DNA of 64,000 nucleotides from Shewanella putrefaciens (GCF_016406305.1 NZ_CP066369.1:2870501-2934500), one strand, 5' to 3'; shown: positions 48,151-57,542, counted from the stretch's first letter. Translations and numbers: made by a program. The notes: generated by a model from the letters alone, not told the origin.

Positions 48151-49050
48151 CTACTTAGGCTTTTTTGCCGCCAGATCGGCACCACGCAACATGGCGTCGA
48201 TAAGCTCATGGGCATCAAACTTTGTCAGCGCTTCATTAGCGCCCACTTGGTGGGCTTGGCTGACGCTGATCTCACTGGAGAGTGAGGTATGCAGAATAAT
48301 ATAAGCATTCGCAGTTTGTGGATTATCGCGCACCTCAAATGCCAACTCATAACCATCGAGTCCTGGCATTTCAATATCGCTCACTAAAATATCAATAGGA
48401 TGATGTTCGGCCGCAGCCTGCTCCATCATGGCCAAAGCCTCTTTGCCATCGGCGGTGACAAAATAAGGAATATTAATGGTATCTAAGGCGTCGGATAACT
48501 GCTTACGGGCAACCTTAGAGTCATCCACCAGCAGAATATTCATCGGTTTTAATTTTTCACGTTGCACATCGGTCAGAATCGCGCGATTAGCCTGTGGATT
48601 ATCAGGGAAGATTTTCGATAGCAATAACTCCACATCGAGTAGCTGCACCAACTGTTCCTCAAAACGCGTCACCCCGGTTAAGAAGGCATTTTTTCCTAAA
48701 TTCGCAGAAGGTGCCTCAATATCACGCCAGTTACACTCAATGATCTTATCTATGCCACGCACGAGAAAGCCGATAATCATTCGCTGGCAATCGGTAATGA
48801 TGATATAGCAATGTTTACGCTCTTCATCCGTTATTGGACGATAGCCAATGGCCGCCGCCATATCGATTACCGGAATGGTATGGCCACGAATCGTCGCGGC
48901 ACCAAGAATGGTCGGATGGGATTGGGGGATTTTACTCAGCGGTGTATAGGGCACTAACTCACGCACTTTAAGCGTGCCTAAGGCGAAGACCTGCGTCTGT
49001 GATAACCGGAATAATAATAGTCCCTGCGACTGACTGGCTTTACTCTTCAT
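48151..49050 (-). CDS. cheV: Chemotaxis coupling protein CheV
   Basis: A 299-residue protein with an N-terminal CheW domain (about 12-155, including VIDMAAAIGYRPI) and a C-terminal response-regulator receiver domain (about 170-292). The receiver has the acidic pair in LLVDDSKVARKQL, the phospho-accepting Asp in DILVSDIEMPGLDG and the conserved Lys in LTKFDA. CheV couples receptors to CheA and tunes adaptation by phosphorylation. No other chemotaxis gene is next to it. Confidence 0.94.
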   Translation of the reverse strand: MKSKASQSQGLLLFRLSQTQVFALGTLKVRELVPYTPLSKIPQSHPTILGAATIRGHTIPVIDMAAAIGYRPITDEERKHCYIIITDCQRMIIGFLVRGIDKIIECNWRDIEAPSANLGKNAFLTGVTRFEEQLVQLLDVELLLSKIFPDNPQANRAILTDVQREKLKPMNILLVDDSKVARKQLSDALDTINIPYFVTADGKEALAMMEQAAAEHHPIDILVSDIEMPGLDGYELAFEVRDNPQTANAYIILHTSLSSEISVSQAHQVGANEALTKFDAHELIDAMLRGADLAAKKPK

Positions 49051-49135
49051 AATTAGATAGATAACTCACTAAAACCAACCTACGGATAGCATAACCTTAA
49101 CACAGTAAAAATTTGATGACTAAGGTCAAACGAAT

Positions 49136-49169
49136 CAAACTATTAATATTTGAATTATTTAATAGTTTG
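49136..49169. repeat. A+T-rich inverted repeat upstream of cheV
   Basis: CAAACTATTAA (49136-49146) and TTAATAGTTTG (49159-49169) are exact inverse copies separated by 12 bases, about 90-120 bases upstream of cheV. It may be an operator. Confidence 0.45.
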
Positions 49170-49215
49170 AATTATTGCATATTAATAGCTTTGTCTATGG
49201 CGAGTATGCCGCGCC

Positions 49216-49686
49216 TCAATCTTGTAATGCGTATAACACATCGAAGGCAAATTGATCCCAACCTTCAGCCGTAAAAGCGATATCGCGGATGCTACGCACT
49301 TGGCTCACTGCATGCAGTGGCGCGGCGCCATTCGCCATCAGGTAATAGGCCATAATGAGTCCTGTGCGATCCTTACCCGAGCGGCAATGGATAACGACCG
49401 GAATATTCTCGGCCTCACATTGGCGAATAAAACTCAATGCCTTAGGAAGTTGAGCGACACAGATAGTCACATCGCCCTCCTGTGGCGGTACATTTCGGGA
49501 GAAAGGGATACATTCATACCTTAGGCCATGGTGCTTAAACGTACCGGGCTCACACCCTTCCCCACCATTAACCGACAGTACCGCACCAATACCTGCCGAC
49601 TTCAACTCAGCTAAATCCCAAGGATCTTTATTTGGGCCGCTGCGGCCAGCGATCTTACCTTCAATTAACCAAAATAAATGCTGCAT
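49216..49686 (-). CDS. Dual-specificity protein phosphatase-like protein
   Basis: A 156-residue cysteine-based phosphatase. The signature HCRSGKDRTG has C101 as nucleophile and R107 for phosphate binding, the pattern CX5R; the Lys-Asp in the loop is unusual for a strict tyrosine phosphatase and fits dual-specificity or phosphoinositide-type enzymes. The general acid is probably in PFSRNVPPQEGD or a nearby loop. The substrate is unknown. It is separate from cheV by a 165-base gap. Confidence 0.88.
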   Translation of the reverse strand: MQHLFWLIEGKIAGRSGPNKDPWDLAELKSAGIGAVLSVNGGEGCEPGTFKHHGLRYECIPFSRNVPPQEGDVTICVAQLPKALSFIRQCEAENIPVVIHCRSGKDRTGLIMAYYLMANGAAPLHAVSQVRSIRDIAFTAEGWDQFAFDVLYALQD

Positions 49687-49752
49687 ATTGCTTCCACCAG
49701 TAAGATGACTCGGGGCATAAGGATAAGCTAAGCATAGCTCGCGCCCAACGAC

Positions 49753-51036
49753 TTAAGATTTTTTGCCCCAAAATTCAACATTGGCAGTCGGTAACTGTTT
49801 ACGTTTTTTTTTACCTGTACCTTCGGGCTTAGCGACAGGTTTGCCTTGCTCTAATAATTCTGCGGGCATCTCATCATCGGCTTCAAAACCGGCTATCTGT
49901 TCACGCTCTAGCTTGAGTTTGTTCTTTTTCTCTATCACGCCAAAGTGGTGATAATCCTCATGGGAAATCAAGGTCACCGCCAGACCCGCTTCACCAGCAC
50001 GGCCGCTGCGGCCAATACGATGCATATAGTCCGCAGGACTTCTTGGCAGGTCAAAATTGATCACCACGGGGAGCTTATCGATATCGATACCGCGGGCGGC
50101 AATATCTGTGGCAATTAACACACTAATCTCACCATTTTTAAAACCATCGAGTACGCGGGTGCGCGCACCTTGGGCTTTATCACCATGGAACACCTCTGCA
50201 CTAATCCCCCGTTTAGACAGCTTTTGTGCGAGGTGATTACAGGTATTTTTAGCGCTGACAAAAATAAGTGCCTGTGACCATTGGTGTTCTTTAATCAGAT
50301 GCGCGAGCAAGGCAGTTTTCATTGGGCGGTTAACTGTGATCACCCGCTGATGAATCGTGCTTTGCTGCTCGCTTTGTAATTGGTATTCAAGCGGATCGTT
50401 AAGCAGTTTTGCCGTTAACTCACGCACTTCTTCGGGGAATGTCGCCGAGAAAAGCAAGGTTTGTTTCTTGCCCGGTAAAGCGGCAAGCACTTGGGTTAAT
50501 TCTTCAGTAAAACCAAGGCTTAACATGCGATCGGCCTCATCGAGCACTAGGGCACTCACCCGGCTTAATTTGATTGCATTGCTCGATAGCAGATCTAACA
50601 ATCGGCCCGGTGTCGCCACTAATACGTCGGCCCCCGAACGTAAACTTTGCATCTGCGCATTAACAGAGACGCCACCAAAAGCGGCAACTATCTTAAGTTG
50701 GCCGTTTAAATGGGAGGCATAGGATAAAAAACTGTCGGCAACCTGCTGGGCGAGTTCCCGCGTGGGCACCAGCACTAAACAACGGACGTAAGACCCAGAT
50801 TTATCGAGTGTTTTAGCTTCAACCAATTGCTGTAGCAGAGGTACGGCAAAGGCCGCCGTTTTACCCGATCCCGTATTCGCGCCCGCTAAGATATCGCGCC
50901 CCGCCAGCACAGCAGGAATGGTTGCCATTTGCACTGGTGTTGGAGAAACATAAGCTAACTCAGTGAGTCGATTATGGAGCGGTGCAATAATACCGAGTTG
51001 GGCAAAGCTTGCCACTGGGGAAGAAGCTTGGGTCAT
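49753..51036 (-). CDS. DEAD-box RNA helicase (RhlE-like)
   Basis: A 427-residue RNA helicase with all core motifs: Q motif PTPVQ, Walker A ANTGSGKT, PTRELAQQ, DEAD in LDEADRM, SAT, and the C-terminal ARGIDIDKLPVVINFDLP and HRIGRSGRAGEAG. The tail is Lys-rich (TGKKKRKQLPTANVEFWG). It is closest in pattern to RhlE, which helps ribosome assembly and RNA turnover, but the exact member cannot be set. It follows ogt by 37 bases on the same strand. Confidence 0.92.
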   Translation of the reverse strand: MTQASSPVASFAQLGIIAPLHNRLTELAYVSPTPVQMATIPAVLAGRDILAGANTGSGKTAAFAVPLLQQLVEAKTLDKSGSYVRCLVLVPTRELAQQVADSFLSYASHLNGQLKIVAAFGGVSVNAQMQSLRSGADVLVATPGRLLDLLSSNAIKLSRVSALVLDEADRMLSLGFTEELTQVLAALPGKKQTLLFSATFPEEVRELTAKLLNDPLEYQLQSEQQSTIHQRVITVNRPMKTALLAHLIKEHQWSQALIFVSAKNTCNHLAQKLSKRGISAEVFHGDKAQGARTRVLDGFKNGEISVLIATDIAARGIDIDKLPVVINFDLPRSPADYMHRIGRSGRAGEAGLAVTLISHEDYHHFGVIEKKNKLKLEREQIAGFEADDEMPAELLEQGKPVAKPEGTGKKKRKQLPTANVEFWGKKS

Positions 51037-51073
51037 AAAAAATGTAATAGCTCATCAATAACAAATATGGCGG

Positions 51074-51640
51074 CTATTCTAGCGTAAAACTCGCACGCTT
51101 GCTCGCCGATTCCAGCATTAACAACTGTTGTTTCATCTCGAGCCCATAGGCATAGCCAGTTAACTTGCCATTTTTCCCTATCACCCTATGGCATGGCACG
51201 ATAATGGCGATGGGATTTGCCCCATTCGCCGCGCCGACGGCACGCACGGCCTTTGGCCTACCAATCTGCTCGGCAATGTCGGAATAACTGCAACTCTGGC
51301 CATAATTCACATCCAGCAACGCTTGCCAAACCTGGCGCTGAAAATCCGTCCCTTTAGGAGCAAGGGCCAATTCAAACCCAAGGCGCTTACCCGCAAAATA
51401 TTGCTCAAGCTGCTCCACAGCTTCGTTGATATGGGCCTTAGCTCGATTGACGTCATCTGTAGTGCTATTGGCTAAAGGAATGTCGGTTCGGGACGAACCA
51501 ACAAGGGTTAAATGACTGATCCCATAGGGATTCGCATTAAGCTGTAAAACGCCAACTGGCGTCACTAATTGCTGTGCTACGCAGGGTAAATATGCTGCAC
51601 TGCTCGGCGCGACATTTAATCGATGTGTTAAATAAGACAT
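51074..51640 (-). CDS. ogt: Methylated-DNA-protein cysteine methyltransferase Ogt
   Basis: A 188-residue suicide repair protein. The acceptor cysteine is C150 in IIVPCHRVIG, followed by the conserved LTGYAYGLEMKQQLLMLE region. It transfers the alkyl group from O6-alkylguanine to itself. The N-terminal 35 residues are not conserved. It lies 31 bases after the Ada-AlkA fusion gene, so the two are likely cotranscribed as an alkylation-repair unit. Confidence 0.94.
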   Translation of the reverse strand: MSYLTHRLNVAPSSAAYLPCVAQQLVTPVGVLQLNANPYGISHLTLVGSSRTDIPLANSTTDDVNRAKAHINEAVEQLEQYFAGKRLGFELALAPKGTDFQRQVWQALLDVNYGQSCSYSDIAEQIGRPKAVRAVGAANGANPIAIIVPCHRVIGKNGKLTGYAYGLEMKQQLLMLESASKRASFTLE

Positions 51641-51671
51641 AGATAACCTCTTAATATTAAACGGTATTGAA

Positions 51672-53381
51672 TCACACTTGATGCCACAACTGGAAGGTTA
51701 AATAACTACCCCAGGGGGCAATATCTCGCCCTAACTGCTGACATAGTTGAGGGTAATCAAGGGGTTTTAAAACATCCTCCCCTAAAGCGTTAAGCCTATC
51801 CTTGTCATAGTGACCTAAATAGTGCGCCAATAACCGCTTTTTAACGATAAGATCCGAATGCAAAAAGATATTGGGATCGCCAAGACCTCGAAGTTTGGCG
51901 TAGGCAATTGTCCAGGGGCCAATACCTTTAACGCTTAACCAATCGTCGACACTTGCATCGGCGTTCTCACAAATAAAAGCCGCTAATGCATTTAATGCCA
52001 GTTTACGCGCCCCCGGCATTTTAAGTTCACTCAAGCTCGCCCCACGGATCGTTTCAGGCGTTGGAAACAACCGATATTCGCGGCCATTGAGTTCAAACCG
52101 CTCACCATAGGCTTCAACCAATTGATTAAGTAGCTTAGTCGCTTGAGCCACTGTCACTTGCTGGCCTAAAATTGCGCGGCAAACCGCCTCAAATAAGGAC
52201 CCCGCCCCCGGAATTCGCAGCCCACTAAACGGCACTAAATTAAGCTGAGGCAGGGCCTGTAAATTCTGTTCAATCAACTGCATGTCTGCGTCGAGATCGA
52301 GTATGCGCCGCACTTCAAGAATGAGTTTTTGTAACGCCTCTAATGGGGAGTCTGCGGTCAACATCACTGTCAGTTTGAATCTGTGCAATGAAGGTTCGTG
52401 GGCAATTTGAACGACAGCGCGCATTTTGCCTATGGCAATACAGCGACCATATTCAAGGGAAGTTGCCTCATCCTCGCAGGCTATATGCTGCATGGAATCT
52501 GACGTTATCCCAGCGCCCCCGTTTAACTTGTCCAGCGGTGTAAACCATTCCATTCCGGCCACGGCGCGTAGCCGAAAAAAAGCCAGTTGCGCCGACCAAT
52601 CGAGGGGAGGTCGGTAATATTGGTACAAAGTGAGCCCATGGGACAGATCTAGCATTGTGCTTAAGCCGTTTTTTTCCGTAGCGATTTCAATCTCAGTCAT
52701 TTTTGCAGCTTTTTTCAGTGATGTTTTTCTTAACTGTGTGGGCGTCAGTTGCAGCCGCTGCTGAAACGCCTCATTAAAGCGGCGAATACTGTTAAATCCC
52801 GCCGCAAGCGCCACCTGAGTGATAGGTAATTGGGTTTGATGCAAGAGTTGTTTGGCAAACAACAACTGGCGATAGAGCGCGTATTGTTTAGGTGAAGTGC
52901 CAAAACCTTCGCTGAAAAGCTTATTGAGGTAGCGACTACTGATCCCCAATTTATCGGCAAGCCCATCGACCGTTAACGCTTGCTCACCGCAGAGTAAACC
53001 GGCATCGATCAAGCCAAGCGCCCTATCGAGCGTTGTGCCAGTCCCTTTCCACGGGTTGGAACCTGGCGCACTGTCGGGCCGGCAACGTAAACAGGGGCGT
53101 AATCCCGCCTGCGCCGCTTTGACTTGGGACTCAAAATAGCGCACATTTTCTTCCTTTGGCGCCACGGCTGGACACACATTTCGGCAATAAATACCTGTGG
53201 TTAACACTCCCACAAAGAATTTCCCATCAAAACGAGGGTCACGACTCAGACGAGCCTCACGGCAGATAGCAGACGAGAGTTCACCTCGAATAGGCGCCGA
53301 ATGCGCCTTTAACTGCAACTCACCACTATCGGCATTGCACTCTATATGATCTGTTCTTTTCATTCCCAGTATGCTCGACAA
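51672..53381 (-). CDS. alkA: Ada N-domain/AraC/AlkA fusion, 3-methyladenine DNA glycosylase
   Basis: A 569-residue fusion. The N-terminal Ada-type domain has Cys at 66, 70, 97 and 100, the exact spacing of the E. coli Ada zinc and methyl-acceptor cysteines. An AraC helix-turn-helix follows (about 120-225), then AlkA: the N-terminal AlkA_N domain and the HhH-GPD glycosylase (about 405-565) with VKGIGPWTIAYAKLRGLG and a probable catalytic Asp in FLHSD. It can sense methylation, regulate transcription and excise N3-alkylpurines. The start may be TTG 53381 or ATG 53363; neither ribosome binding site is strong. It is probably self-regulated. Confidence 0.92.
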   Translation of the reverse strand: MSSILGMKRTDHIECNADSGELQLKAHSAPIRGELSSAICREARLSRDPRFDGKFFVGVLTTGIYCRNVCPAVAPKEENVRYFESQVKAAQAGLRPCLRCRPDSAPGSNPWKGTGTTLDRALGLIDAGLLCGEQALTVDGLADKLGISSRYLNKLFSEGFGTSPKQYALYRQLLFAKQLLHQTQLPITQVALAAGFNSIRRFNEAFQQRLQLTPTQLRKTSLKKAAKMTEIEIATEKNGLSTMLDLSHGLTLYQYYRPPLDWSAQLAFFRLRAVAGMEWFTPLDKLNGGAGITSDSMQHIACEDEATSLEYGRCIAIGKMRAVVQIAHEPSLHRFKLTVMLTADSPLEALQKLILEVRRILDLDADMQLIEQNLQALPQLNLVPFSGLRIPGAGSLFEAVCRAILGQQVTVAQATKLLNQLVEAYGERFELNGREYRLFPTPETIRGASLSELKMPGARKLALNALAAFICENADASVDDWLSVKGIGPWTIAYAKLRGLGDPNIFLHSDLIVKKRLLAHYLGHYDKDRLNALGEDVLKPLDYPQLCQQLGRDIAPWGSYLTFQLWHQV

Positions 53382-53544
53382 TATCCGCTCACAATTAATC
53401 GCTTGTCGGTTACTTTACGTAAATCTACCCTATTGGACTAGCGGAAAACGGAACTGAATCATTTCGCAGCTTTTAAGGCGTGTTCAGCCGATATCCTATA
53501 TGCTAGGCACGTCTACTTTTTACCCTAAATCATAGAGCCAATTC

Positions 53545-55374
53545 ATGTTTAAACGATTCGAATCTTGGGTTGAAGCCCTACCCGATGTAGAGCCCACTAA
53601 ACCCCCAACGGGCATTTATGCTTTTTGTCGCCATTACACTAAAGGCTATGAGCTGCCATTGATACTCATGTCAGTGCTTACTGCACTACTGGCCATGCTT
53701 GAGGTCTCGCTATTTGGCTTTATGGGCCAATTAGTCGATTGGTTAGTGAACAAAAATCCCCAGACCCTATTCCAAGATGAAGGCACAACCCTGCTGTTGA
53801 TGGGCGCTATGGTAATGATAGTCATGCCATTATTGGTGTTATTACACGCACTCATCATGCATCAAACCCTGCTTGGCAATTATCCCATGTCCATTCGTTG
53901 GCTTGCCCATCGTTATTTACTTAAGCAGAGCGTGTCTTTCTATCAGAATGATTTCGCGGGCCGAATTGCCACTAAAGTCATGCAAACCTCTTTGGCCGTG
54001 CGTGAAACTGTGATGAAGCTGCTCGATGTGTTGGTTTACATTTTAGTGTATTTCACGTCTATGTTAGTGATGATTGCCAGCGCGGATGTGCGTTTAGTGC
54101 TGCCAATGTTAGTCTGGTTAGCGCTCTACATTGGCCTGCAATGGTATTTTGTCCCTAGATTGAAAACGGTTTCCACTGAACAAGCGGATGCTCGGTCAAC
54201 CATGACGGGGCGTATTGTCGATAGCTACACCAATATCACCACAGTGAAACTTTTTGCCCATACGGATAAAGAAGCCGACTATGCAAAGGAAAGCATGTAT
54301 AGCTTCTTGGACACGGTTTATCGCCAAATGCGCTTAGTGACTGGAATAAGTGTCAGCGTGCAAGTGATCAACTACCTGCTTGCATTCAGTATTGCAGCGG
54401 TTTCAATTGCCCTTTGGGTTGATAGCGCTATTACCGTTGGAGCCATCGCCATCGCCGTGAGTTTAGCGCTACGCTTAAACGGTATGTCACAGTGGATCAT
54501 GTGGGAAATCAGTTCGTTATTTGAAAATATCGGCACTGTCACCGATGGGATGAATACCCTTTCGAAAACGACGATTATTCAAGACGCACCCGATGCCAAA
54601 GAACTTACTGTCACCCAAGGTAAAATTGATTTTAACCAAGTGGACTTCCATTACGGTGAACAAACCGGGGTAATTGACCACCTTAATCTGACGATTAAAG
54701 CCGGGGAGAAAGTGGGACTCGTAGGTCGCTCTGGCGCAGGAAAATCGACCCTAGTTAACCTACTAATGCGTTTTTATGATGTTGAAAATGGTCAAATTAG
54801 TATTGATGATCAAGACATAAAAACAGTTAGGCAAGATTCTCTGCGCTCACAAATCGGCATGGTGACCCAAGACACTTCACTCTTGCACCGCACCATCCGT
54901 GAAAATATTCTCTATGGCAACCCTAATGCCACTGATGAGCAACTAAATTGTGCCATTAAACAGGCTCAGGCCCATGATTTTATTAATGAACTTACCGATC
55001 CCAACGGTAATCATGGCTTAGATGCCCAGGTCGGAGAGCGCGGAGTAAAACTCTCCGGTGGGCAAAGGCAACGTATTGCGATTGCGCGGGTGTTATTAAA
55101 AAATGCGCCGATCCTATTGCTCGATGAAGCCACATCGGCACTGGATTCTGAAGTCGAAGCCGCAATTCAAGAAAGTTTGTATGAGTTAATGCAAGGCAAA
55201 ACCGTTATCGCCATCGCCCATCGTCTTTCGACCATTGCCGCCATGGATAGGCTGATAGTGCTAGATCAGGGTCGTATCGTCGAGCAAGGTACGCATCAAG
55301 AGCTAATTGCCGCAGGCGGTATCTATGCACAGCTATGGGCTCACCAAACTGGTGGTTTCTTAGGTGTAGAGTAA
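53545..55374 (+). CDS. ABC exporter, fused permease and ATPase
   Basis: A 609-residue half-transporter of the MsbA/multidrug type: six membrane helices in residues about 30-320, then a nucleotide-binding domain. Walker A is GRSGAGKST (about 394), the signature LSGGQRQRIA (about 502), Walker B ILLLDEATSALD (about 521), and the switch His in AIAHRLSTI. It probably works as a homodimer. The N terminus begins with a soluble segment (MFKRFESWVEALPDVEP), unlike MsbA. The substrate is unknown. Confidence 0.92.
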   Translation: MFKRFESWVEALPDVEPTKPPTGIYAFCRHYTKGYELPLILMSVLTALLAMLEVSLFGFMGQLVDWLVNKNPQTLFQDEGTTLLLMGAMVMIVMPLLVLLHALIMHQTLLGNYPMSIRWLAHRYLLKQSVSFYQNDFAGRIATKVMQTSLAVRETVMKLLDVLVYILVYFTSMLVMIASADVRLVLPMLVWLALYIGLQWYFVPRLKTVSTEQADARSTMTGRIVDSYTNITTVKLFAHTDKEADYAKESMYSFLDTVYRQMRLVTGISVSVQVINYLLAFSIAAVSIALWVDSAITVGAIAIAVSLALRLNGMSQWIMWEISSLFENIGTVTDGMNTLSKTTIIQDAPDAKELTVTQGKIDFNQVDFHYGEQTGVIDHLNLTIKAGEKVGLVGRSGAGKSTLVNLLMRFYDVENGQISIDDQDIKTVRQDSLRSQIGMVTQDTSLLHRTIRENILYGNPNATDEQLNCAIKQAQAHDFINELTDPNGNHGLDAQVGERGVKLSGGQRQRIAIARVLLKNAPILLLDEATSALDSEVEAAIQESLYELMQGKTVIAIAHRLSTIAAMDRLIVLDQGRIVEQGTHQELIAAGGIYAQLWAHQTGGFLGVE

Positions 55375-55825
55375 GCCAAAGGTTAAATGATGCAAGGCGA
55401 CACAAAACTGTGAATAGCGGTGAATAACTGTGAAAACGGTAAATAAGTGTCGCCTTATTTTATCTCAAATCAGTCCTCAACTAAGCCGCCCCTTCGGGCA
55501 AATCTCCCTGACCATATCCATACCTCAAACCCGTTTGATATCTGCGGCATTGATATAGCAAGAGCCGCTAGCAGCTAGGCAATGCAATTGAGCAGAATGA
55601 CAACGCGTGAGATAAGCTCACAATAGATTGGTCAGCATAAGATCTAGAGGGAAAGAATAGAGTGGAAATCAGCCGAATAACTTTAGGTTAAGAAATGAGG
55701 GATGAATTGCATCATTTTCAATCAAATACTTAAACTCATTCAAACACTTAAAATTGAGATACAAAAAACCACCATGAGGTGGTTTATTGTCTTTAATCAA
55801 CGTTTCGATAAACCTTGATTAAAAT
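55375..55825. other. intergenic region between ABC exporter and tRNA array
   Basis: No gene. A perfect 10-bp inverted repeat AAGGCGACAC (55394-55403)/GTGTCGCCTT (55447-55456), with a 43-base loop holding short ACTGTGAA-type direct repeats, may end the exporter transcript. At 55763-55785 lies the terminator of the tRNA-Glu/Ala operon. Confidence 0.5.
55763..55785 (-). terminator. terminator of the tRNA-Glu/Ala array
   Basis: 8-bp stem AAACCACC/GGTGGTTT around ATGA, T run on the minus strand; 41 bases beyond the last tRNA-Glu gene. Confidence 0.8.
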
Positions 55826-55901
55826 TGGTATCCCCTAGGGGATTCGAACCCCTGTTACCGCCGTGAAAGGGCGGTGTCCTAGGCCTCTAGACGAAGGGGA
55901 C
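55826..55901 (-). tRNA. tRNA-Glu(UUC) 1
   Basis: Full cloverleaf, 76 bases with encoded CCA; anticodon loop CTTTCAC gives UUC. Acceptor GTCCCCT pairs with AGGGGAT, leaving a G1-U72 wobble. Same sequence as the other six Glu copies. It is the last gene of the minus-strand array. Confidence 0.97.
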
Positions 55902-55946
55902 ACAAGGACATATTAATTTGAACTTAATGTTCCCGTTTAACATCTA

Positions 55947-55984
55947 CGGTGTCCTAGGCACTCTCTTCTAAAGAACGAGGGGAC
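55947..55984 (-). repeat. partial tRNA-Glu-like piece 1
   Basis: Matches the first third of tRNA-Glu (GTCC-CTCG..., GCCTAGGACACCG) with an extra stretch in the D-loop region; the rest of the tRNA is missing. Confidence 0.75.
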
Positions 55985-56082
55985 GCAAGGACTGATGTTT
56001 AACCTCATCACTGAGGTATTACTTCTATCCTACAAACAACTCGTTAGCTGTTTGTGAGACACCCTATCTTTTAAAGATAAAG

Positions 56083-56158
56083 TGGTATCCCCTAGGGGAT
56101 TCGAACCCCTGTTACCGCCGTGAAAGGGCGGTGTCCTAGGCCTCTAGACGAAGGGGAC
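56083..56158 (-). tRNA. tRNA-Glu(UUC) 2
   Basis: Identical in reading to copy 1; anticodon UUC, CCA encoded. It is the only Glu copy with no partial piece on its upstream (higher-coordinate) side. Confidence 0.97.
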
Positions 56159-56255
56159 ACAAGGACTGATGTTTAACCTCATCACTGAGCTATTGCTTTA
56201 TCCTACAAACAGCTCGTTAGCTATTTGTGAGACACCCTATCTTTTAAAGATAAAG

Positions 56256-56331
56256 TGGTATCCCCTAGGGGATTCGAACCCCTGTTACCGCCGTGAAAGG
56301 GCGGTGTCCTAGGCCTCTAGACGAAGGGGAC
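56256..56331 (-). tRNA. tRNA-Glu(UUC) 3
   Basis: Full cloverleaf with UUC anticodon and encoded CCA. Confidence 0.97.
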
Positions 56332-56376
56332 ACAAGGACATATTAATTTGAACTTAATGTTCTCGTTTAACATCTA

Positions 56377-56415
56377 CGGTGTCCTAGGCGCACTCTTCTA
56401 AGGAACGAAGGGGAC
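56377..56415 (-). repeat. partial tRNA-Glu-like piece 2
   Basis: 5' tRNA-Glu-like fragment, GTCCCCTTCG and GCCTAGGACACCG kept, with the D-loop insertion. Confidence 0.75.
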
Positions 56416-56513
56416 ACAAGGACTGATGTTTAACCTCATCACTGAGGTATTACTTTTATTCTACAAACAACTCGTTAGCTGTTTGTGAGACACCCTATCT
56501 TTTAAGGATAGAG

Positions 56514-56589
56514 TGGTATCCCCTAGGGGATTCGAACCCCTGTTACCGCCGTGAAAGGGCGGTGTCCTAGGCCTCTAGACGAAGGGGAC
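56514..56589 (-). tRNA. tRNA-Glu(UUC) 4
   Basis: Full cloverleaf with UUC anticodon and encoded CCA. Confidence 0.97.
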
Positions 56590-56647
56590 ACAAGGACATA
56601 TTAATTTGAACTTTCTTTAATATCAAAAAATTCCCGTTTAACATCTA

Positions 56648-56686
56648 CGGTGTCCTAGGCACACTCTTATAAAGAACGAAGGCGAC
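56648..56686 (-). repeat. partial tRNA-Glu-like piece 3
   Basis: 5' tRNA-Glu-like fragment with GTCGCC instead of GTCCCC at the acceptor position. It belongs to a 271-bp unit repeated nearly exactly in the next segment. Confidence 0.75.
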
Positions 56687-56784
56687 ACAAGGACTGATGT
56701 TTAACCTCATCACTGAGGTATTACTTTTATCCTACAAACAACTCGTTAGCTGTTTGTGAGACACCCTATCTTTTAAGGATAGAG

Positions 56785-56860
56785 TGGTATCCCCTAGGGG
56801 ATTCGAACCCCTGTTACCGCCGTGAAAGGGCGGTGTCCTAGGCCTCTAGACGAAGGGGAC
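56785..56860 (-). tRNA. tRNA-Glu(UUC) 5
   Basis: Full cloverleaf with UUC anticodon and encoded CCA; 271 bases from copies 4 and 6. Confidence 0.97.
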
Positions 56861-56918
56861 ACAAGGACATATTAATTTGAACTTTCTTTAATATCAAAAA
56901 ATTCCCGTTTAACATCTA

Positions 56919-56957
56919 CGGTGTCCTAGGCACACTCTTATAAAGAACGAAGGCGAC
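56919..56957 (-). repeat. partial tRNA-Glu-like piece 4
   Basis: Same as piece 3, including GTCGCC, in the duplicated 271-bp unit. Confidence 0.75.
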
Positions 56958-57055
56958 ACAAGGACTGATGTTTAACCTCATCACTGAGGTATTACTTTTA
57001 TCCTACAAACAACTCGTTAGCTGTTTGTGAGACACCCTATCTTTTAAGGATAGAG

Positions 57056-57131
57056 TGGTATCCCCTAGGGGATTCGAACCCCTGTTACCGCCGTGAAAGG
57101 GCGGTGTCCTAGGCCTCTAGACGAAGGGGAC
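57056..57131 (-). tRNA. tRNA-Glu(UUC) 6
   Basis: Full cloverleaf with UUC anticodon and encoded CCA. Confidence 0.97.
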
Positions 57132-57176
57132 ACAAGGACATATTAATTTGAACTCAGTGTTCCCGTTTAACATCTA

Positions 57177-57215
57177 CGGTGTCCTAGGCACTCTCTTCTA
57201 AAGAACGAAGGGGAC
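57177..57215 (-). repeat. partial tRNA-Glu-like piece 5
   Basis: 5' tRNA-Glu-like fragment with GTCCCC kept; first of two in tandem. Confidence 0.75.
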
Positions 57216-57260
57216 ACAAGGACATATTAATTTGAACTCAGTGTTCCCGTTTAACATCTA

Positions 57261-57299
57261 CGGTGTCCTAGGCACTCTCTTCTAAAGAACGAAGGGAAC
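57261..57299 (-). repeat. partial tRNA-Glu-like piece 6
   Basis: 5' tRNA-Glu-like fragment with GTTCCC; second of the tandem pair, 84 bases from piece 5. Confidence 0.75.
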
Positions 57300-57358
57300 A
57301 CTAGGACATATTAATTTGAACCTCTTTCAAAAGAAGCTCTCGCTTAATATGGCGAATT

Positions 57359-57434
<76 letters not shown>

Positions 57435-57542
57435 AAAATCTTTCGATGTGACTGATATTCAGCCTATCGGATAATTTTAGATTTGTTCTTACCAAACAAC
57501 TCGTTAGTTATTTGCTAGGAACCCTATGTTCTAAAACATAAA

